Source of the DNA: a bacterium | Lineage (GTDB): Bacteria > Bacteroidota > Bacteroidia > Flavobacteriales > Schleiferiaceae | Assembly (NCBI GenBank): GCA_016125155.1 | Contig: WGMI01000008.1 | Location: 1 to 64,000, forward strand | Direction of reading: 5' to 3' | DNA length: 64,000 bases | Shown: positions 19,788 to 29,518 of the stretch, piece after piece | Layout: each line of letters begins with the position of its first letter | Numbering within the stretch: position 1 is the stretch's first letter | The notes under the pieces: generated by a model | The model's database searches: none | Told to the model about the DNA's origin: nothing | What the model saw: the letters and a program-made list of their open reading frames with translations, nothing else | Position numbers and translations under genes: made by a program

Positions 19788-19895
19788 ACTCATTGTTTAG
19801 ACATCAAAACAACAAAATCCTCTTCTAGGCCGTTTTTTTAAAGAAGTTTCACGTTAATTTGAAGCGCACTTAACACGCGGTACAAACCCTGTTTG

Positions 19896-20513
19896 ATGAA
19901 AATCCTCGCCACTTATATCGGTACTATACTCAGCGTAATCGTATTGGCCGCGGCCCTGCCGGGAACCGAAAACAAGCCGCTCACTCTGGGCGCTGTGGCT
20001 CCTTTATCGGATGTGCCGCTCAAAGACATTTCGGGCAACGCCTACAGCTTACAAGACCTCAAGCGCGAAAATGGCCTTCTCGTCATTTTTAGTTGTAACA
20101 CCTGTCCTTTTGTGCTCGGATGGGAAGATCAATATCCGCATCTTGGTGAATTGGGCGAGCGGAACAAGATTGGCGTGGTGTTGGTCAACAGCAACGAGGC
20201 CAAGCGGGAAGGAGACGACAGTTTCGACGCCATGGTGGCCCATGCCCGGGAAAAGAATTATAACACTCCGTATGTGGTCGATCAAAACAGCCGACTGGCG
20301 AACCGCTTTGGCGCCATTACCACCCCCCACGTGTTCTTGTTCGACAAGGACTTGAAGTTGGTCTACAAAGGCTCGATCAACGATAAGTACGAGCAAAAGG
20401 ATGAAAAACCGCAGAATTATTACCTGCAGAATGCGATTGTGAGCATGATGGCCGGCAAGCCGATCCAGCCTGCTGAAACCCGGCAGATGGGATGCAGTAT
20501 TAAGCGGAAGTAA
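19896..20513 (+). CDS. Exported thioredoxin-like protein (redoxin family)
   Basis: A 205-residue protein with a hydrophobic N-terminus (MKILATYIGTILSVIVLAAA) that is a signal peptide or anchor, so it should act in the periplasm. A redoxin/AhpC-TSA fold follows: APLSDVPLKDISGNAYSLQD, then the active site Cys67-Asn-Thr-Cys70-Pro within FSCNTCPFVLGW, then the later cis-Pro region AITTPHVFLFDKD. The CXXC pair supports disulfide reductase or peroxiredoxin-like chemistry; the partner is unknown. I start at ATG 19896; a TTG lies one codon earlier. A possible -7 box, TTAATTTG, lies at 19854-19861. A wide gap with no clear gene follows. Confidence 0.85.
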   Translation: MKILATYIGTILSVIVLAAALPGTENKPLTLGAVAPLSDVPLKDISGNAYSLQDLKRENGLLVIFSCNTCPFVLGWEDQYPHLGELGERNKIGVVLVNSNEAKREGDDSFDAMVAHAREKNYNTPYVVDQNSRLANRFGAITTPHVFLFDKDLKLVYKGSINDKYEQKDEKPQNYYLQNAIVSMMAGKPIQPAETRQMGCSIKRK

Positions 20514-21126
20514 ATCAGTACGGCTGTGGCGCCTTCGACAGAGCGATAACCATGGTGCCTTCGGTACGTCAAGGCGTTTTCGGGCGGAATCGGTTTATCT
20601 GCGAGATGGAAGCCCCGAGATGAAGGATTCTGTGATGGTGTTCTCGCTCGATTTCAAAATGGCGAGACCGTAGAGCGACAAACCGTAGTTCTCATCGATT
20701 TCATGGACTTGGCGTTGGGGTATGGATTGATTTCTGAGCCCAAATGAGCTGCACAACTGGTGCGCAGGATCGTGGACTGCGGTGCGCGCTCAATCCGGCA
20801 TAGTGATGATGGAGCCTCGCTGTTTTCGGGCGTTTCGGACGCCCAACCCGTCAGCAAACACCAGCAAACTTCTCGGTAGAGGCATAGGGTATTTTCAAGG
20901 AGTGTGTTGCGACGGGACGCTATGAATTGAAGGCTATCAAGGAAATGTTGCTGGTCTTATGATGTAGAAATGGTACCTGAAGTACGATTTTCAAACTCCA
21001 AACGCCATGCCTTATCCGCCATCCGAATATGGAATAGTGCTGGAAGTGAGAAAGATCAGAAAGATGAAGCGGATGCGACGGGCCACTCCAATGGCCGTGC
21101 AGCGCCTTAGATTGTTTTAGCCCAAT
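20514..21126. other. Unassigned 613-base region, possibly a decayed gene
   Basis: No intact gene is convincing here. Two plus-strand stretches read like protein: an open frame from about 20550 to the TGA at 20745-20747 (contains GVLARFQNGETVERQ and LIDFMDLALGYG), and a fragment 20971-21120 ending in TAG (contains YPPSEYGIVLEVRKIRK). They are in different frames with stops between, as in a gene broken by indels. I do not recognise a family. No terminator or promoter is clear. Confidence 0.4.
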
Positions 21127-22620
21127 TCACCGCACCTCATACGCCCCCAAATCGGGCAGACCTTGACGGAAACGCCCGCGGATGTCGATGGGGACTGGGG
21201 CCGCATAAGCTGGATTGCCGAGGTCGATGACCGGGCTGGCGCTGTCCAAATCGCAGTGGTTGTTGAACACATCGAGGAATTCGACATCGGCGTTGATCAA
21301 CATCGACTGGAAACGCATGGGGTCGTTGAGGTCATACCCGAAATTGTCCGGGTCGTTTTTGGCCTTGAGCGCGGTGTGGCGAAAAACGTATTCCAAATCG
21401 GCCCCATCGGCTCGGCCCACTTGCAGCTCAGACACCAGCGATCCATCCACAATGCAATTCGAGAACGTGCAGGCCTTCAAATCGCGGGTGCGGACGGTGC
21501 CAAACCCGTCTTCAAAAAAGTTCAACAGCGCCAGGGAAGGGGTGTTGCGCCCACTCTGAGACCAGTAGTTCGCAAAGGTGCAATGGACGAATTCATACCG
21601 CCCGCCCAAGCCATAAAAATGGTGTAAACCGCTGTTGCTCAACACTACATTCTCAGCCAAAAGGCTCCCGAACCCCCCGTAAATCCCGACCCGAGAAGAA
21701 TTGAAGATCCGCACATTGCGCAAAACCACATTCGGATTGGGATCGTCCAAGCTATCCAAGCGGATCGCAATGCTGGAATTCTTGATAATCGCATTCTGAA
21801 TCAGGTTGTTCTCACTGCCCCCCATCAAAAAGATACCCCCCAATACCCCGCCCCATTGACCGGGGATGTCCTCGTAAAAGGGCTCGAGCCGATCTCCTTG
21901 AAACACCGTGGGTTCCTCGTGCGAACCCATGTTGTTCGGGTCTACTGCCAGCCGACCTCCGTGATAAATCCACAGCCCCGAACCCGCGTGAAAGTGCACC
22001 TCGGCCTTGGCTTCAATGGTCAAGGCACATCCGCTGTCGACCAAGGCATAACCATAGACCACATGCGGTTTATCGGCCGCCCACACCTCGTTGCACGGCA
22101 CCTCGAAATAGGAGATCCCCAGTCCATTCCCCAAATCGAGCCATCGATCAGAAAGGTGGAAATACGCATCCTTGGCCAAGGTGACCAGATTGACCCACTG
22201 CAGACCGCCATTTCCGAGTTCGAAGACCAGGCTGTCGACGTAGAGCAACTCGATGTCGTTGACCACTTCAGGAGTCACTTCGATCAGCACGTACGCACTG
22301 TCGTTGGCCAAAATTTCCAATCCCTCGGCTATTGGCCCTTCAAGGCCATCGGCGTTGAACCGGAAAAAGCTCGCGCTGCCGCGTCCGAGCCGAACCCGGC
22401 TAACGCGCACATTCTCTTCGCTCCGATTGTACACTTTCAAGATGCGGGTCGAAGAACCGATGGTGTGAAACACCGTATCCAAAAAGACGGTATCGATCGA
22501 AAACCCGAGCTGGCTGGCCGGGGCAAAAGACAATGGCTCGCGCCTGCAGCCAGTGTCGAGCAACCATACACCCAACAGCAACACGGGGAGAAAAAACGAA
22601 AGACGGGTAGGTTTCAACAA
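21127..22620 (-). CDS. Right-handed beta-helix lipoprotein
   Basis: A 497-residue exported protein. The N-terminus is a lipoprotein-like signal (FFLPVLLLGVWLLDTGCRRE) with Cys at about residue 25, so attachment to a membrane is likely. The C-terminal two thirds hold repeated short strands typical of a parallel beta-helix (NLIQNAIIKNSSIAIRL, VVLRNVRIFNSSRVGIYGG, LLAENVVLSNSG). The end, ASPVIDLGNPAYAAPVPIDI then GRFRQGLPDLGAYEVR, matches the conserved tail of Bacteroidota right-handed beta-helix or choice-of-anchor proteins. There is no ATG: an in-frame stop lies five codons upstream, so translation starts at TTG 22620 or 22617. It diverges from rpmE2. Function unknown. Confidence 0.85.
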   Translation of the reverse strand: MLKPTRLSFFLPVLLLGVWLLDTGCRREPLSFAPASQLGFSIDTVFLDTVFHTIGSSTRILKVYNRSEENVRVSRVRLGRGSASFFRFNADGLEGPIAEGLEILANDSAYVLIEVTPEVVNDIELLYVDSLVFELGNGGLQWVNLVTLAKDAYFHLSDRWLDLGNGLGISYFEVPCNEVWAADKPHVVYGYALVDSGCALTIEAKAEVHFHAGSGLWIYHGGRLAVDPNNMGSHEEPTVFQGDRLEPFYEDIPGQWGGVLGGIFLMGGSENNLIQNAIIKNSSIAIRLDSLDDPNPNVVLRNVRIFNSSRVGIYGGFGSLLAENVVLSNSGLHHFYGLGGRYEFVHCTFANYWSQSGRNTPSLALLNFFEDGFGTVRTRDLKACTFSNCIVDGSLVSELQVGRADGADLEYVFRHTALKAKNDPDNFGYDLNDPMRFQSMLINADVEFLDVFNNHCDLDSASPVIDLGNPAYAAPVPIDIRGRFRQGLPDLGAYEVR

Positions 22621-22681
22621 CGCGGCTTGAGCGGTCTAAATTAAGGGTGAGTCAGGTCTTGGGCAGAAAACGATGCAAACA

Positions 22682-22714
22682 TTTGAATTGTTGTTGTTCC
22701 ATTTGCTATCTTTG
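22682..22714 (+). promoter_or_regulatory. Bacteroidota-type promoter of rpmE2
   Basis: A perfect -7 box TATCTTTG at 22707-22714 lies 20 bases before the rpmE2 ATG. An upstream TTTG at 22682-22685 gives a 21-base spacer; other TTG triplets overlap at 22688-22696. Confidence 0.7.
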
Positions 22715-22734
22715 CACCCCTCGATTCCAGAGCC

Positions 22735-22986
22735 ATGAAAAAAGACATCCATCCCACCAACTACCGTTTCGTTGTGTTCAAAGACATGGGCACCAACGAT
22801 CAGTTCATTACCCGTTCTTGTGTTGAAACCAAGGACAGCATTGAGGTGGATGGGGTAGAATACCCCCTCGTCAAAATGGAAATCTCGGGTTTTTCGCACC
22901 CGTACTACACCGGCAAGCAGAAGTTGATCGACACCGCTGGACGGGTCGATAAGTTCCGCAACCGCTACGAAAAGTTCAAGAAATAA
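22735..22986 (+). CDS. rpmE2: 50S ribosomal protein L31 type B
   Basis: An 83-residue protein of the large ribosomal subunit. The opening [19 protein letters not shown] and the end [20 protein letters not shown] are hallmarks of type B L31. It has only one cysteine (SCVET), so it lacks the zinc-binding CXXC pair of the type A form; such zinc-free forms are standard in Bacteroidota. It has a strong promoter and its own terminator, so it looks monocistronic. Confidence 0.97.
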   Translation: MKKDIHPTNYRFVVFKDMGTNDQFITRSCVETKDSIEVDGVEYPLVKMEISGFSHPYYTGKQKLIDTAGRVDKFRNRYEKFKK

Positions 22987-23014
22987 GTCGGATTTCCTCC
23001 GCGCCCTTCTTCAG

Positions 23015-23051
23015 CGCCCGAGAGCCCCAGCGGTTTTCGGGCGTTTTTTTT
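23015..23051 (+). terminator. Intrinsic terminator of rpmE2
   Basis: A 7-bp stem (23015-23021 with 23037-23043) is followed by eight T. It lies 29 bases after the stop. Confidence 0.85.
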
Positions 23052-23119
23052 GAAGTTGCGGCAATTTGAGAAATTCCACCGGCGGACGTTCGATTCACCT
23101 CATTTTTGTGTTCGGACAG

Positions 23120-23150
23120 ATCGCGTCCCAAATCGCGTCCCAAATCGCGT
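23120..23150 (+). repeat. 12-bp tandem repeat upstream of the GlmU-like gene
   Basis: The unit ATCGCGTCCCAA occurs twice in perfect tandem (23120-23131, 23132-23143) and a third time as its first 7 bases (23144-23150). A further relaxed copy, ATCATGTCCCAA, at 23168-23179 overlaps the first possible start codon. Confidence 0.8.
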
Positions 23151-23191
23151 TTTAGAACGGTTCTTCGATCATGTCCCAAAATGCGTACGCC

Positions 23192-24370
23192 ATGAATACT
23201 GTTCTGTTCGACGGACCCTACCGCAATGCGCTCTTGCCGCTCACCTACACGCGTCCGGTTGGATTGCTGCGCATCGGCATTCTGACGTTGGCAGAAAAGT
23301 GGGAGCGAGAATTGGGCTCGGTTCCCCAATTTTTGACCCAGCCTTATTTGCAGGCGGCTTTTCCCTTTGAGCCCGGGGGAATTCAACGCTACATCCTGGG
23401 CGGTCTGTGCCCGAACCCAGCCTTGGTCGATGCCATTGCCGCGTTGGAGGCCGAGCAATCGCTGTGGAGCGGAGCCGAACTCCTGGCTTGGGTAAGCACA
23501 GCGGAGTGGGATGGGGTGTCTCCCTTGCCTGAGACCGAACGAATCGAGTTCGATGCAGCATGGCACAACCTTCAACGTCCTTGGGATCTCTTCAAAATGA
23601 ACGCCCAAGAGCTCGAGGCTGACTTTGAGCGGATTACCGCGGGAAGGGAGAGTGCCCCGATTTCGTCGACCAACACCGTTCTGGGCCATCGGATTTTTGC
23701 GGAACCTGGAGCCGTGGCCGAGGCTTCGGTGTTCAACACCTTGACCGGCCCCATTTATCTGGGAACCGATTCCGAAGTCATGGAAGGCTGCTTGGTCCGC
23801 GGCGGTTTGGCGCTGTGCGACCACGCCCAACTCAAGATGGGGGCCAAGGTGTACGGAGCCAGCACTGTGGGGCCCCACAGCCGGGTGGGCGGAGAATTGA
23901 GCAATTCGATTTTGACCGGCTACAGCAACAAAGGACACGACGGATTTCTCGGCAATTCAGTCTTGGGCGAGTGGTGCAATCTGGGGGCCGACACCAACAA
24001 CTCCAACCTCAAGAACAACTACGACGAAGTCAAGTTGTGGAACTACGAACGCAGGGGTTTTGAACGCACCGGTTTGCAGTTCTGTGGTCTGATTATGGGC
24101 GACCACAGCAAGAGCGGCATCAACACCATGTTCAATACGGGCACCGTGGTGGGGGTTTCAGCCAATGTGTTTGGATCGGGGTTTCCGCGCAATTTTATCC
24201 CTTCGTTTAGCTGGGGTGGGGCCCAAGGACTCTCCGAATACGCCCTTGACAAAGCCCTGGCCACCGCTGCCCGGGTCAAGGAACGCCGCGCCACCGAGCT
24301 CGACGACATCGACCGGGCCATATTGCAGGCCATTTTTGAACAGAGCGCCGAATTCCGGACGGCTTTTTGA
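23192..24370 (+). CDS. GlmU-like sugar nucleotidyltransferase/acyltransferase
   Basis: A protein of 392 residues from the ATG at 23192; another ATG at 23171 would add seven residues. I prefer the second because family members begin with a short M-x-x-x-LFDGP. It matches the Bacteroidota GlmU-like family proposed to make UDP-GlcNAc for cell-wall and envelope synthesis. The N-terminal half has LPLTYTRPVGLLRIGILT and EKWE in place of the classic nucleotidyltransferase loop. The C-terminal half is a left-handed beta-helix of hexapeptide repeats (GPIYLGTDSEVMEGCLVRGG, GAKVYGASTVGPHSRV) with GADTNNSNLKNNY, like the acetyltransferase active-site turn of GlmU. No classical glmU is in the window, so this may be the main enzyme or a paralogue. 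A tandem repeat lies just upstream. Confidence 0.85.
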   Translation: MNTVLFDGPYRNALLPLTYTRPVGLLRIGILTLAEKWERELGSVPQFLTQPYLQAAFPFEPGGIQRYILGGLCPNPALVDAIAALEAEQSLWSGAELLAWVSTAEWDGVSPLPETERIEFDAAWHNLQRPWDLFKMNAQELEADFERITAGRESAPISSTNTVLGHRIFAEPGAVAEASVFNTLTGPIYLGTDSEVMEGCLVRGGLALCDHAQLKMGAKVYGASTVGPHSRVGGELSNSILTGYSNKGHDGFLGNSVLGEWCNLGADTNNSNLKNNYDEVKLWNYERRGFERTGLQFCGLIMGDHSKSGINTMFNTGTVVGVSANVFGSGFPRNFIPSFSWGGAQGLSEYALDKALATAARVKERRATELDDIDRAILQAIFEQSAEFRTAF

Positions 24371-24471
24371 GCATTTTTTCCAGTTCAACTGACAATTCTG
24401 TTGCGGCACGGCGATTGAATCCAAAGGGGTTCTGCTGCATTGGGCCGCGGACTACTGACATACTGTCCTCT

Positions 24472-26922
24472 ATGGAACGCATTAAAGACCGCTTTGCATT
24501 GACCGCCTCCGTGGCGGGAATCGAGGAAGAGCCGGATTTTATTCCGCTGATGACCTCAGACGACGAAGCGGAAATGAAACAGGGCGATTTGCCCGAAGAA
24601 CTGCCAATCTTACCGCTTCGAAACACCGTTTTGTTTCCAGGCGTGGTCATCCCTATCACGGCGGGAAGAGACAAATCGATCAAGCTGCTTCAGGATGCGC
24701 ACAAGAAGAAATTGCTGATCGGCATTGTGGCCCAACGCGATCTGGAGGTCGAAGACCCCCAGCCCGACGATTTGTTTCCCGTAGGCACGGTGGCGCGAAT
24801 TCTGCGCATGTTCCGGATGCCGGACGGGAATACCACTGTTATTCTGCAGGGATACAAGCGGTTCCGCATGGGCGATATCGTCTCTGAATCGCCCTATCTC
24901 AAGGCCAAAGTGGCTTGGTTGGAGGAGAAAAAGCCCAAGCGGGAAAGCCCACAGTTCAAGGCGCTGATCGATTCGATCAAAGACTTGGCCATCCGCATCA
25001 TTCAGGAGTCTCCGCACATCCCTACCGAAGCCGCCATGGCGGTGCGCAGCATCGACAGCAATGCCATTTTGGTCAATTTTATTTCGGCCAATATGAACCT
25101 CGAAGTGGCTCAAAAGCAAGAGCTGCTCGAAGAGACCGAGTTGAGCAAACGGGCCCAGAATGTGCTGAGACACCTCACCTCTGAGCTGCAAATGCTCGAG
25201 ATGAAGAACGAGATTCAGACCAAGGTCAAAACCGAATTCGACCAGCAACAGCGGGAGTATTTTCTCCATCAGCAGATGAAGACCATCCAGGAAGAGCTGG
25301 GGGGCAGCAGCATCGAAATGGAAATCGAAGAACTTCGGGCCCGGGGCCATGCTAAAAAATGGACCCCGGAATCTTCGAAGACTTTCGACAAAGAACTCCT
25401 CAAACTCCAACGGATCAATCCCCAGGCGCCCGAGTATTCGGTCCAGCGCAACTACCTCGAGCTCATGCTCGACCTGCCTTGGGGCGAGTACAGCAAAGAT
25501 CGCTTTGATCTGAAACGGGCGCGGAAAATCCTCGACCGCGATCACTTTGGCCTCGACAAGGTCAAAGACCGGCTCATCGAACACCTTGCGGTGCTCAAGC
25601 TCAGGGGCGATATGCGCTCTCCCATTTTGTGTTTGTATGGACCTCCGGGTGTCGGCAAGACCTCGTTGGGCAAATCGGTGGCCGAAGCCCTTGGGCGCAA
25701 ATACGTGCGCATGGCTCTAGGCGGGCTCCGAGACGAAGCCGAAATCCGCGGGCACCGCAAGACCTATATCGGTGCCATGCCGGGCCGCATTTTGCAGTTG
25801 CTCAAAAAAGCCGGCACTTCGAACCCGGTCTTTGTGCTGGACGAAATCGATAAACTGGGCTACGGCAATATGGGCGATCCCAGCTCGGCCATGCTCGAAG
25901 TGCTCGACCCTGAGCAAAACAAGGAGTTCTACGACAACTTCCTCGAAATGGGCTATGACCTGAGCAAGGTCTTGTTTATTGCGACGGCCAACAACCTCTC
26001 TTCGATTCAGCCCGCCCTCCGCGACCGGATGGAAATCATCGAACTCAACGGCTATACGGTCGAAGAAAAGCGCGAAATCGCCAAACGGCATTTGGTGCCC
26101 AAACAGCTCGAAGAAAATGGGCTCAAGAAAGACGATCTCAAACTGAGCAACGGGGTACTCGAAATGCTGATTGAGAGCTACACCCAGGAAAGCGGGGTGC
26201 GGGGCCTGGAAAAAGCCATCGCCAAAGTGGCGCGCAAAACCGTGCAAAAGGTGGCTTCGGGCGAGCCGTATTCCGTATCTCCAGACATTGAAGAGATTCG
26301 GAAAATGATCGGAAACGAGCGCCGGGACCGAGAGCGGTACCAGGACAATTCGGTGGCAGGGGTGGTGACGGGCTTGGCTTGGACTCCGGTGGGGGGCGAA
26401 ATCCTCTTTATTGAGAGCAGTTTGAGTCCGGGCGATGGAAAAGTGTCGATTACGGGCAATCTGGGCGATGTTATGAAGGAGAGTGCCACCATTGCCATGG
26501 CCTATCTCAAGTCGAATGCATCCGATTACGGCATTCCGCCAGAAGCCTTTAAGCGCTGGGATGTCCACATTCACGTACCCGAAGGCGCCACCCCAAAAGA
26601 CGGTCCTTCGGCCGGTGTCACCATGCTTACGGCCTTGGCTTCGCTGTTTACCCAGCGCAAGGTGCGCTCGCATCTGGCCATGACTGGTGAGATCACGCTC
26701 CGCGGTAGGGTGTTGCCCGTGGGTGGCATCAAAGAGAAGATTCTCGCCGCCAAAAGAGCGGGTATTCAGCAACTGCTGCTGTGCGAGGAAAACCGTAAGG
26801 ATGTAGAAGACATTGGGGCAGAATACCTCAAGGGTCTTGAAATTCAATTTGTACGCGGTATGCGAGAACTCACCGATCTTGCGTTACTCGAAGAACGCGT
26901 GGCCCATCCAAAGACGATCTGA
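24472..26922 (+). CDS. lon: ATP-dependent protease Lon
   Basis: An 816-residue cytoplasmic AAA+ protease that degrades misfolded and regulatory proteins. I start at ATG 24472 ([13 protein letters not shown]); the frame is open further up but only with a TTG. Order: LON substrate-binding domain ([18 protein letters not shown], residues about 45-250), coiled-coil (about 255-310), AAA+ module with Walker [10 protein letters not shown] near residue 390 and Walker [13 protein letters not shown] near 455, and a C-terminal protease domain with Ser713 (PKDGPSAGV) and the Lys of [11 protein letters not shown] (about 754-756). All catalytic residues are present. It follows the GlmU-like gene by about 100 bases and precedes porQ by 64. 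Confidence 0.97.
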   Translation: MERIKDRFALTASVAGIEEEPDFIPLMTSDDEAEMKQGDLPEELPILPLRNTVLFPGVVIPITAGRDKSIKLLQDAHKKKLLIGIVAQRDLEVEDPQPDDLFPVGTVARILRMFRMPDGNTTVILQGYKRFRMGDIVSESPYLKAKVAWLEEKKPKRESPQFKALIDSIKDLAIRIIQESPHIPTEAAMAVRSIDSNAILVNFISANMNLEVAQKQELLEETELSKRAQNVLRHLTSELQMLEMKNEIQTKVKTEFDQQQREYFLHQQMKTIQEELGGSSIEMEIEELRARGHAKKWTPESSKTFDKELLKLQRINPQAPEYSVQRNYLELMLDLPWGEYSKDRFDLKRARKILDRDHFGLDKVKDRLIEHLAVLKLRGDMRSPILCLYGPPGVGKTSLGKSVAEALGRKYVRMALGGLRDEAEIRGHRKTYIGAMPGRILQLLKKAGTSNPVFVLDEIDKLGYGNMGDPSSAMLEVLDPEQNKEFYDNFLEMGYDLSKVLFIATANNLSSIQPALRDRMEIIELNGYTVEEKREIAKRHLVPKQLEENGLKKDDLKLSNGVLEMLIESYTQESGVRGLEKAIAKVARKTVQKVASGEPYSVSPDIEEIRKMIGNERRDRERYQDNSVAGVVTGLAWTPVGGEILFIESSLSPGDGKVSITGNLGDVMKESATIAMAYLKSNASDYGIPPEAFKRWDVHIHVPEGATPKDGPSAGVTMLTALASLFTQRKVRSHLAMTGEITLRGRVLPVGGIKEKILAAKRAGIQQLLLCEENRKDVEDIGAEYLKGLEIQFVRGMRELTDLALLEERVAHPKTI

Positions 26923-26986
26923 TCGCTTGAACAGCGAATCGGGGGATTATCCGGAACAAGCCTGCGGAGATACAGCAATGCAGAGA

Positions 26987-28030
26987 ATGAAGCAGCTCTA
27001 TGGGTGTGTTTCGGGTTTTTTGATGGTGATTGGCGCCCTGATTTCCTCGGGGTTGCGGGCACAGACGGCAGGTCGTTCGGCCTATGCCGTCCTCGATTTG
27101 GTTTCGGCGCCGAGACTGGCCGCCCTTGGCGGGGTGGCGACGGGGTTTGACGCCCCCGATCTGGGGTTGGCGCTGTACAATCCATCGCTCCTGCGACCCG
27201 AAATGGCGGGTCAAATCGGATTGTACAACCTCAACATCAACGTGGGGATTGCCAGTGCTGAAGCGGCCTATGTGCATTCCTTTGAACGGTTGGGCTTGCT
27301 GCAATTCGGAATGCGCTATCTCAACTACGGTCGGTTCGACGAAACCGATGCCTTTGGAAACACCTTGGGCACGTTCGATGCGTCTGATCAGACGTTGTTG
27401 GCGGGTTGGGCCCTTCCGCTCGACAGCCATTGGACCGTGGGCGTTCAGTTTGAGTTGATTCGTTCGGTGTTTGCCGAGTACAGTTCCTGGGGCATGGCCT
27501 GGGATGCCGGGGTGACCTGGCGCAAGAGCCCGCTGCTCGACGTATCGTTGTTGGTGCGCAACGCGGGGTTTCAGCTCGACAGCTATTCAGGAACCCGCGA
27601 ACCGCTTCCGTTCGAGATACAGCTGGGGGTGTCGAACAAATTCGCCCACGCTCCCTTTCGATGGCACCTCGCGCTGCAGCAGCTCCAGAACTGGAATCTG
27701 GCCTTTGTCAACCCGGCCACAGGGCAGTTCGATCCGCTTACCGGGGTGTTTACCGTCGAAGAACCTTCCTTTGGGGACGAATTGCTTCGGCATGTGGTTG
27801 CGGGCATCGAATTCCAGCCTTCTGAATCGTTTCGGGTGGGGGTAGGCTACAATTTTCGGCGCGCAGCCGAATTGGGGCTCACCACGAGGCGTTCTTCGGC
27901 GGGGTTGTCGTTTGGGGTCGGATTCCGCGTGTTTAAAATGGACGTCAGCTATGCGCGCAGCATTCGCCATGTGGCGGGCGGAACCCATCAATTTGGGCTG
28001 GCGCTCGATTTGAAGCGCTACAAAAGCTGA
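26987..28030 (+). CDS. porQ: Type IX secretion system protein PorQ
   Basis: A protein of 347 residues from ATG 26987; ATG 26978 would add three. The signal peptide is MKQLYGCVSGFLMVIGALI then SSGLRAQ. The mature part is a beta-barrel-like outer-membrane protein of the PorV/PorQ (FadL-like) fold: FDAPDLGLALYNPSLL near the start, alternating strands such as FGMRYLNYGRFDETDAFGN, and a final strand GTHQFGLALDLKRYKS. PorQ is required for T9SS function in Bacteroidota, where it is thought to attach to the cell surface machinery. The stop codon shares an A with the start of cmk, a common pairing in this phylum. The two T9SS cargo proteins at 189-8450 would use this system. Confidence 0.88.
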   Translation: MKQLYGCVSGFLMVIGALISSGLRAQTAGRSAYAVLDLVSAPRLAALGGVATGFDAPDLGLALYNPSLLRPEMAGQIGLYNLNINVGIASAEAAYVHSFERLGLLQFGMRYLNYGRFDETDAFGNTLGTFDASDQTLLAGWALPLDSHWTVGVQFELIRSVFAEYSSWGMAWDAGVTWRKSPLLDVSLLVRNAGFQLDSYSGTREPLPFEIQLGVSNKFAHAPFRWHLALQQLQNWNLAFVNPATGQFDPLTGVFTVEEPSFGDELLRHVVAGIEFQPSESFRVGVGYNFRRAAELGLTTRRSSAGLSFGVGFRVFKMDVSYARSIRHVAGGTHQFGLALDLKRYKS

Positions 28031-28725
28031 TGGAGGCCAAGCCCTTGACCATTGCCATCGATGGGTTTTCGTCTACGGGCAAGAGCACGCTGGCGCGGCA
28101 AGTTGCAGCGGCCTTGGGCTATCGCTATGTCGATTCGGGAGCGATGTATCGCGGGGTGGCGTGGTATGGGCTCGAACGGGGCTCGATTGGGTCCGATCGG
28201 GTGGTCGATACAGCGCGGATCATCGCCGATTTGGACGACATCCACCTCGATTTCGAAACGATGCCCGAAGGGGGATCGAGACTGCACGTCAATGGGGTTT
28301 GCGCAGAACCGGCCATTCGCTCGATGCGGGTCAGCGAGGTGGTGAGTCAGGTGAGCTCGATTACCGAGGTACGGCGCAAGCTCGTCGAGCAGCAGCAGCG
28401 CATGGGGCGCGATGGAGGGGTGGTGATGGACGGACGCGATATCGGAACCGTGGTGTTTCCCCAGGCCGAGTTGAAGATCTATATGACCGCCGATCCCGAA
28501 GTGCGGGCGCGCCGGCGTTACGACGAACTGCGTGCCAAAGGCGAACCCGTTCGTTTTGAAGAGATTCTGGACAATTTGAACACCCGCGATCGCCAAGACC
28601 TCGAACGCCTTGACAGTCCGCTCCTCAAAGCCGCAGACGCCATCGAGCTCGACAACACCTTCCTGAGCCCCGATGAACAATTCGATTGGGTGATGGAGCG
28701 GGTGAGGGGGTTGAATCGGGGATAG
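28030..28725 (+). CDS. cmk: Cytidylate kinase
   Basis: A 231-residue enzyme that phosphorylates CMP and dCMP with ATP in nucleotide salvage. The P-loop is IAIDGFSSTGKSTLARQVA (residues 8-26). The CMP-binding parts YVDSGAMYRGVAW and the VVMDGRDIGTVVFPQAELK stretch follow. The LID contains ARRRYDELRAKGEPVRFEEI. Length and motifs fit the bacterial family. Its ATG overlaps the porQ TGA by one base (TGATG), so translation is probably coupled. Confidence 0.96.
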   Translation: MEAKPLTIAIDGFSSTGKSTLARQVAAALGYRYVDSGAMYRGVAWYGLERGSIGSDRVVDTARIIADLDDIHLDFETMPEGGSRLHVNGVCAEPAIRSMRVSEVVSQVSSITEVRRKLVEQQQRMGRDGGVVMDGRDIGTVVFPQAELKIYMTADPEVRARRRYDELRAKGEPVRFEEILDNLNTRDRQDLERLDSPLLKAADAIELDNTFLSPDEQFDWVMERVRGLNRG

Positions 28726-28850
28726 AGGAGGGGCTGGGGGATAAGAGGCCACTTGGGCCGAGCCTGTCGTTGTGCAATGCTCCGCTCCTATTCTATATTT
28801 TGTAAGAATAACGCTCCTTTTATCCTATTTTCGTCGAATTAGGATCGTGT

Positions 28851-29377
28851 ATGACAGCCAACAGTGTAGGGAAGCCACCGGATGTTATCCTTGCCAAAAT
28901 TCACGAGATTGATCGTGCAAAGGTTACGTTGGAAGGCGATTTAGCGGAACTATATCAAGTTCCCACCCGAACGGCTCAACGAACAGGTGAAGCGGAATTC
29001 CGCTCGATTCCGACCTGACTTTAGGTTTCAACTCAATCGGGACAATGGAATCACTTGAAGCCGCATCATGCGACCTCAAGTTGGGCTCGTAGGAGAACCC
29101 TACCCTTTGTGTTCACCGAGCAAGGGGTGTCGATGCTCTCCAGCGTCCTGGGCAGCGAAGTGGCTATTCAAGTCAATATTCGAATCATGCGGGCATTCAT
29201 TCAGATGCGTGAAAGGATGCTCAGCCACCAAGAATTGTGGAACGAGTTGGATTGGTTTCGAAGGCAGTTAAAGGGACATGAAGAGAAAATTGACCGAATT
29301 TTTCTGCGGCCGTAACAGTTTTCCCAAAAGCGCGAAAACCATCGAAAGGCTATGGGTTTCAAAGAATATTTGGATAG
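28851..29377 (+). pseudogene. ORF6N-domain protein, broken by at least three frameshifts
   Basis: The region encodes pieces of an ORF6N-domain protein (KilA-N-related, DNA-binding, found in phages and widely in Bacteroidota). From ATG 28851: KVTLEGDLAELYQVPTRT. Then a shift near 28970 gives LNEQVKRNSARFRPDFRFQL. A shift near 29043 gives WNHLKPHHATSSW, followed by TLPFVFTEQGVSMLSSVLG and then VAIQVNIRIMRAFIQMRER. A third shift near 29300 gives AAVTVFPKARKPSKGYGF, ending at TAG 29375-29377. Read in one frame the gene stops early (TGA after RSIPT). The rest of 28726-28850 holds only AT-rich sequence, and 29378-29518 shows no gene. The call rests on matching the family order across three frames. 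Sequencing error is an alternative to decay. Confidence 0.8.
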
Positions 29378-29518
29378 GAATCTTTCTGAAAGACCGATCG
29401 ATTCTCCAATGTACCGCAGAGGGAAAACTGAACCAGAGAGTAGCCGTACCTCAGAAAAATAAACCACCGACCCCCCCTCTGGGAACCACTTCGGAAGGAG
29501 ACCGCTCCAGCGATACGC

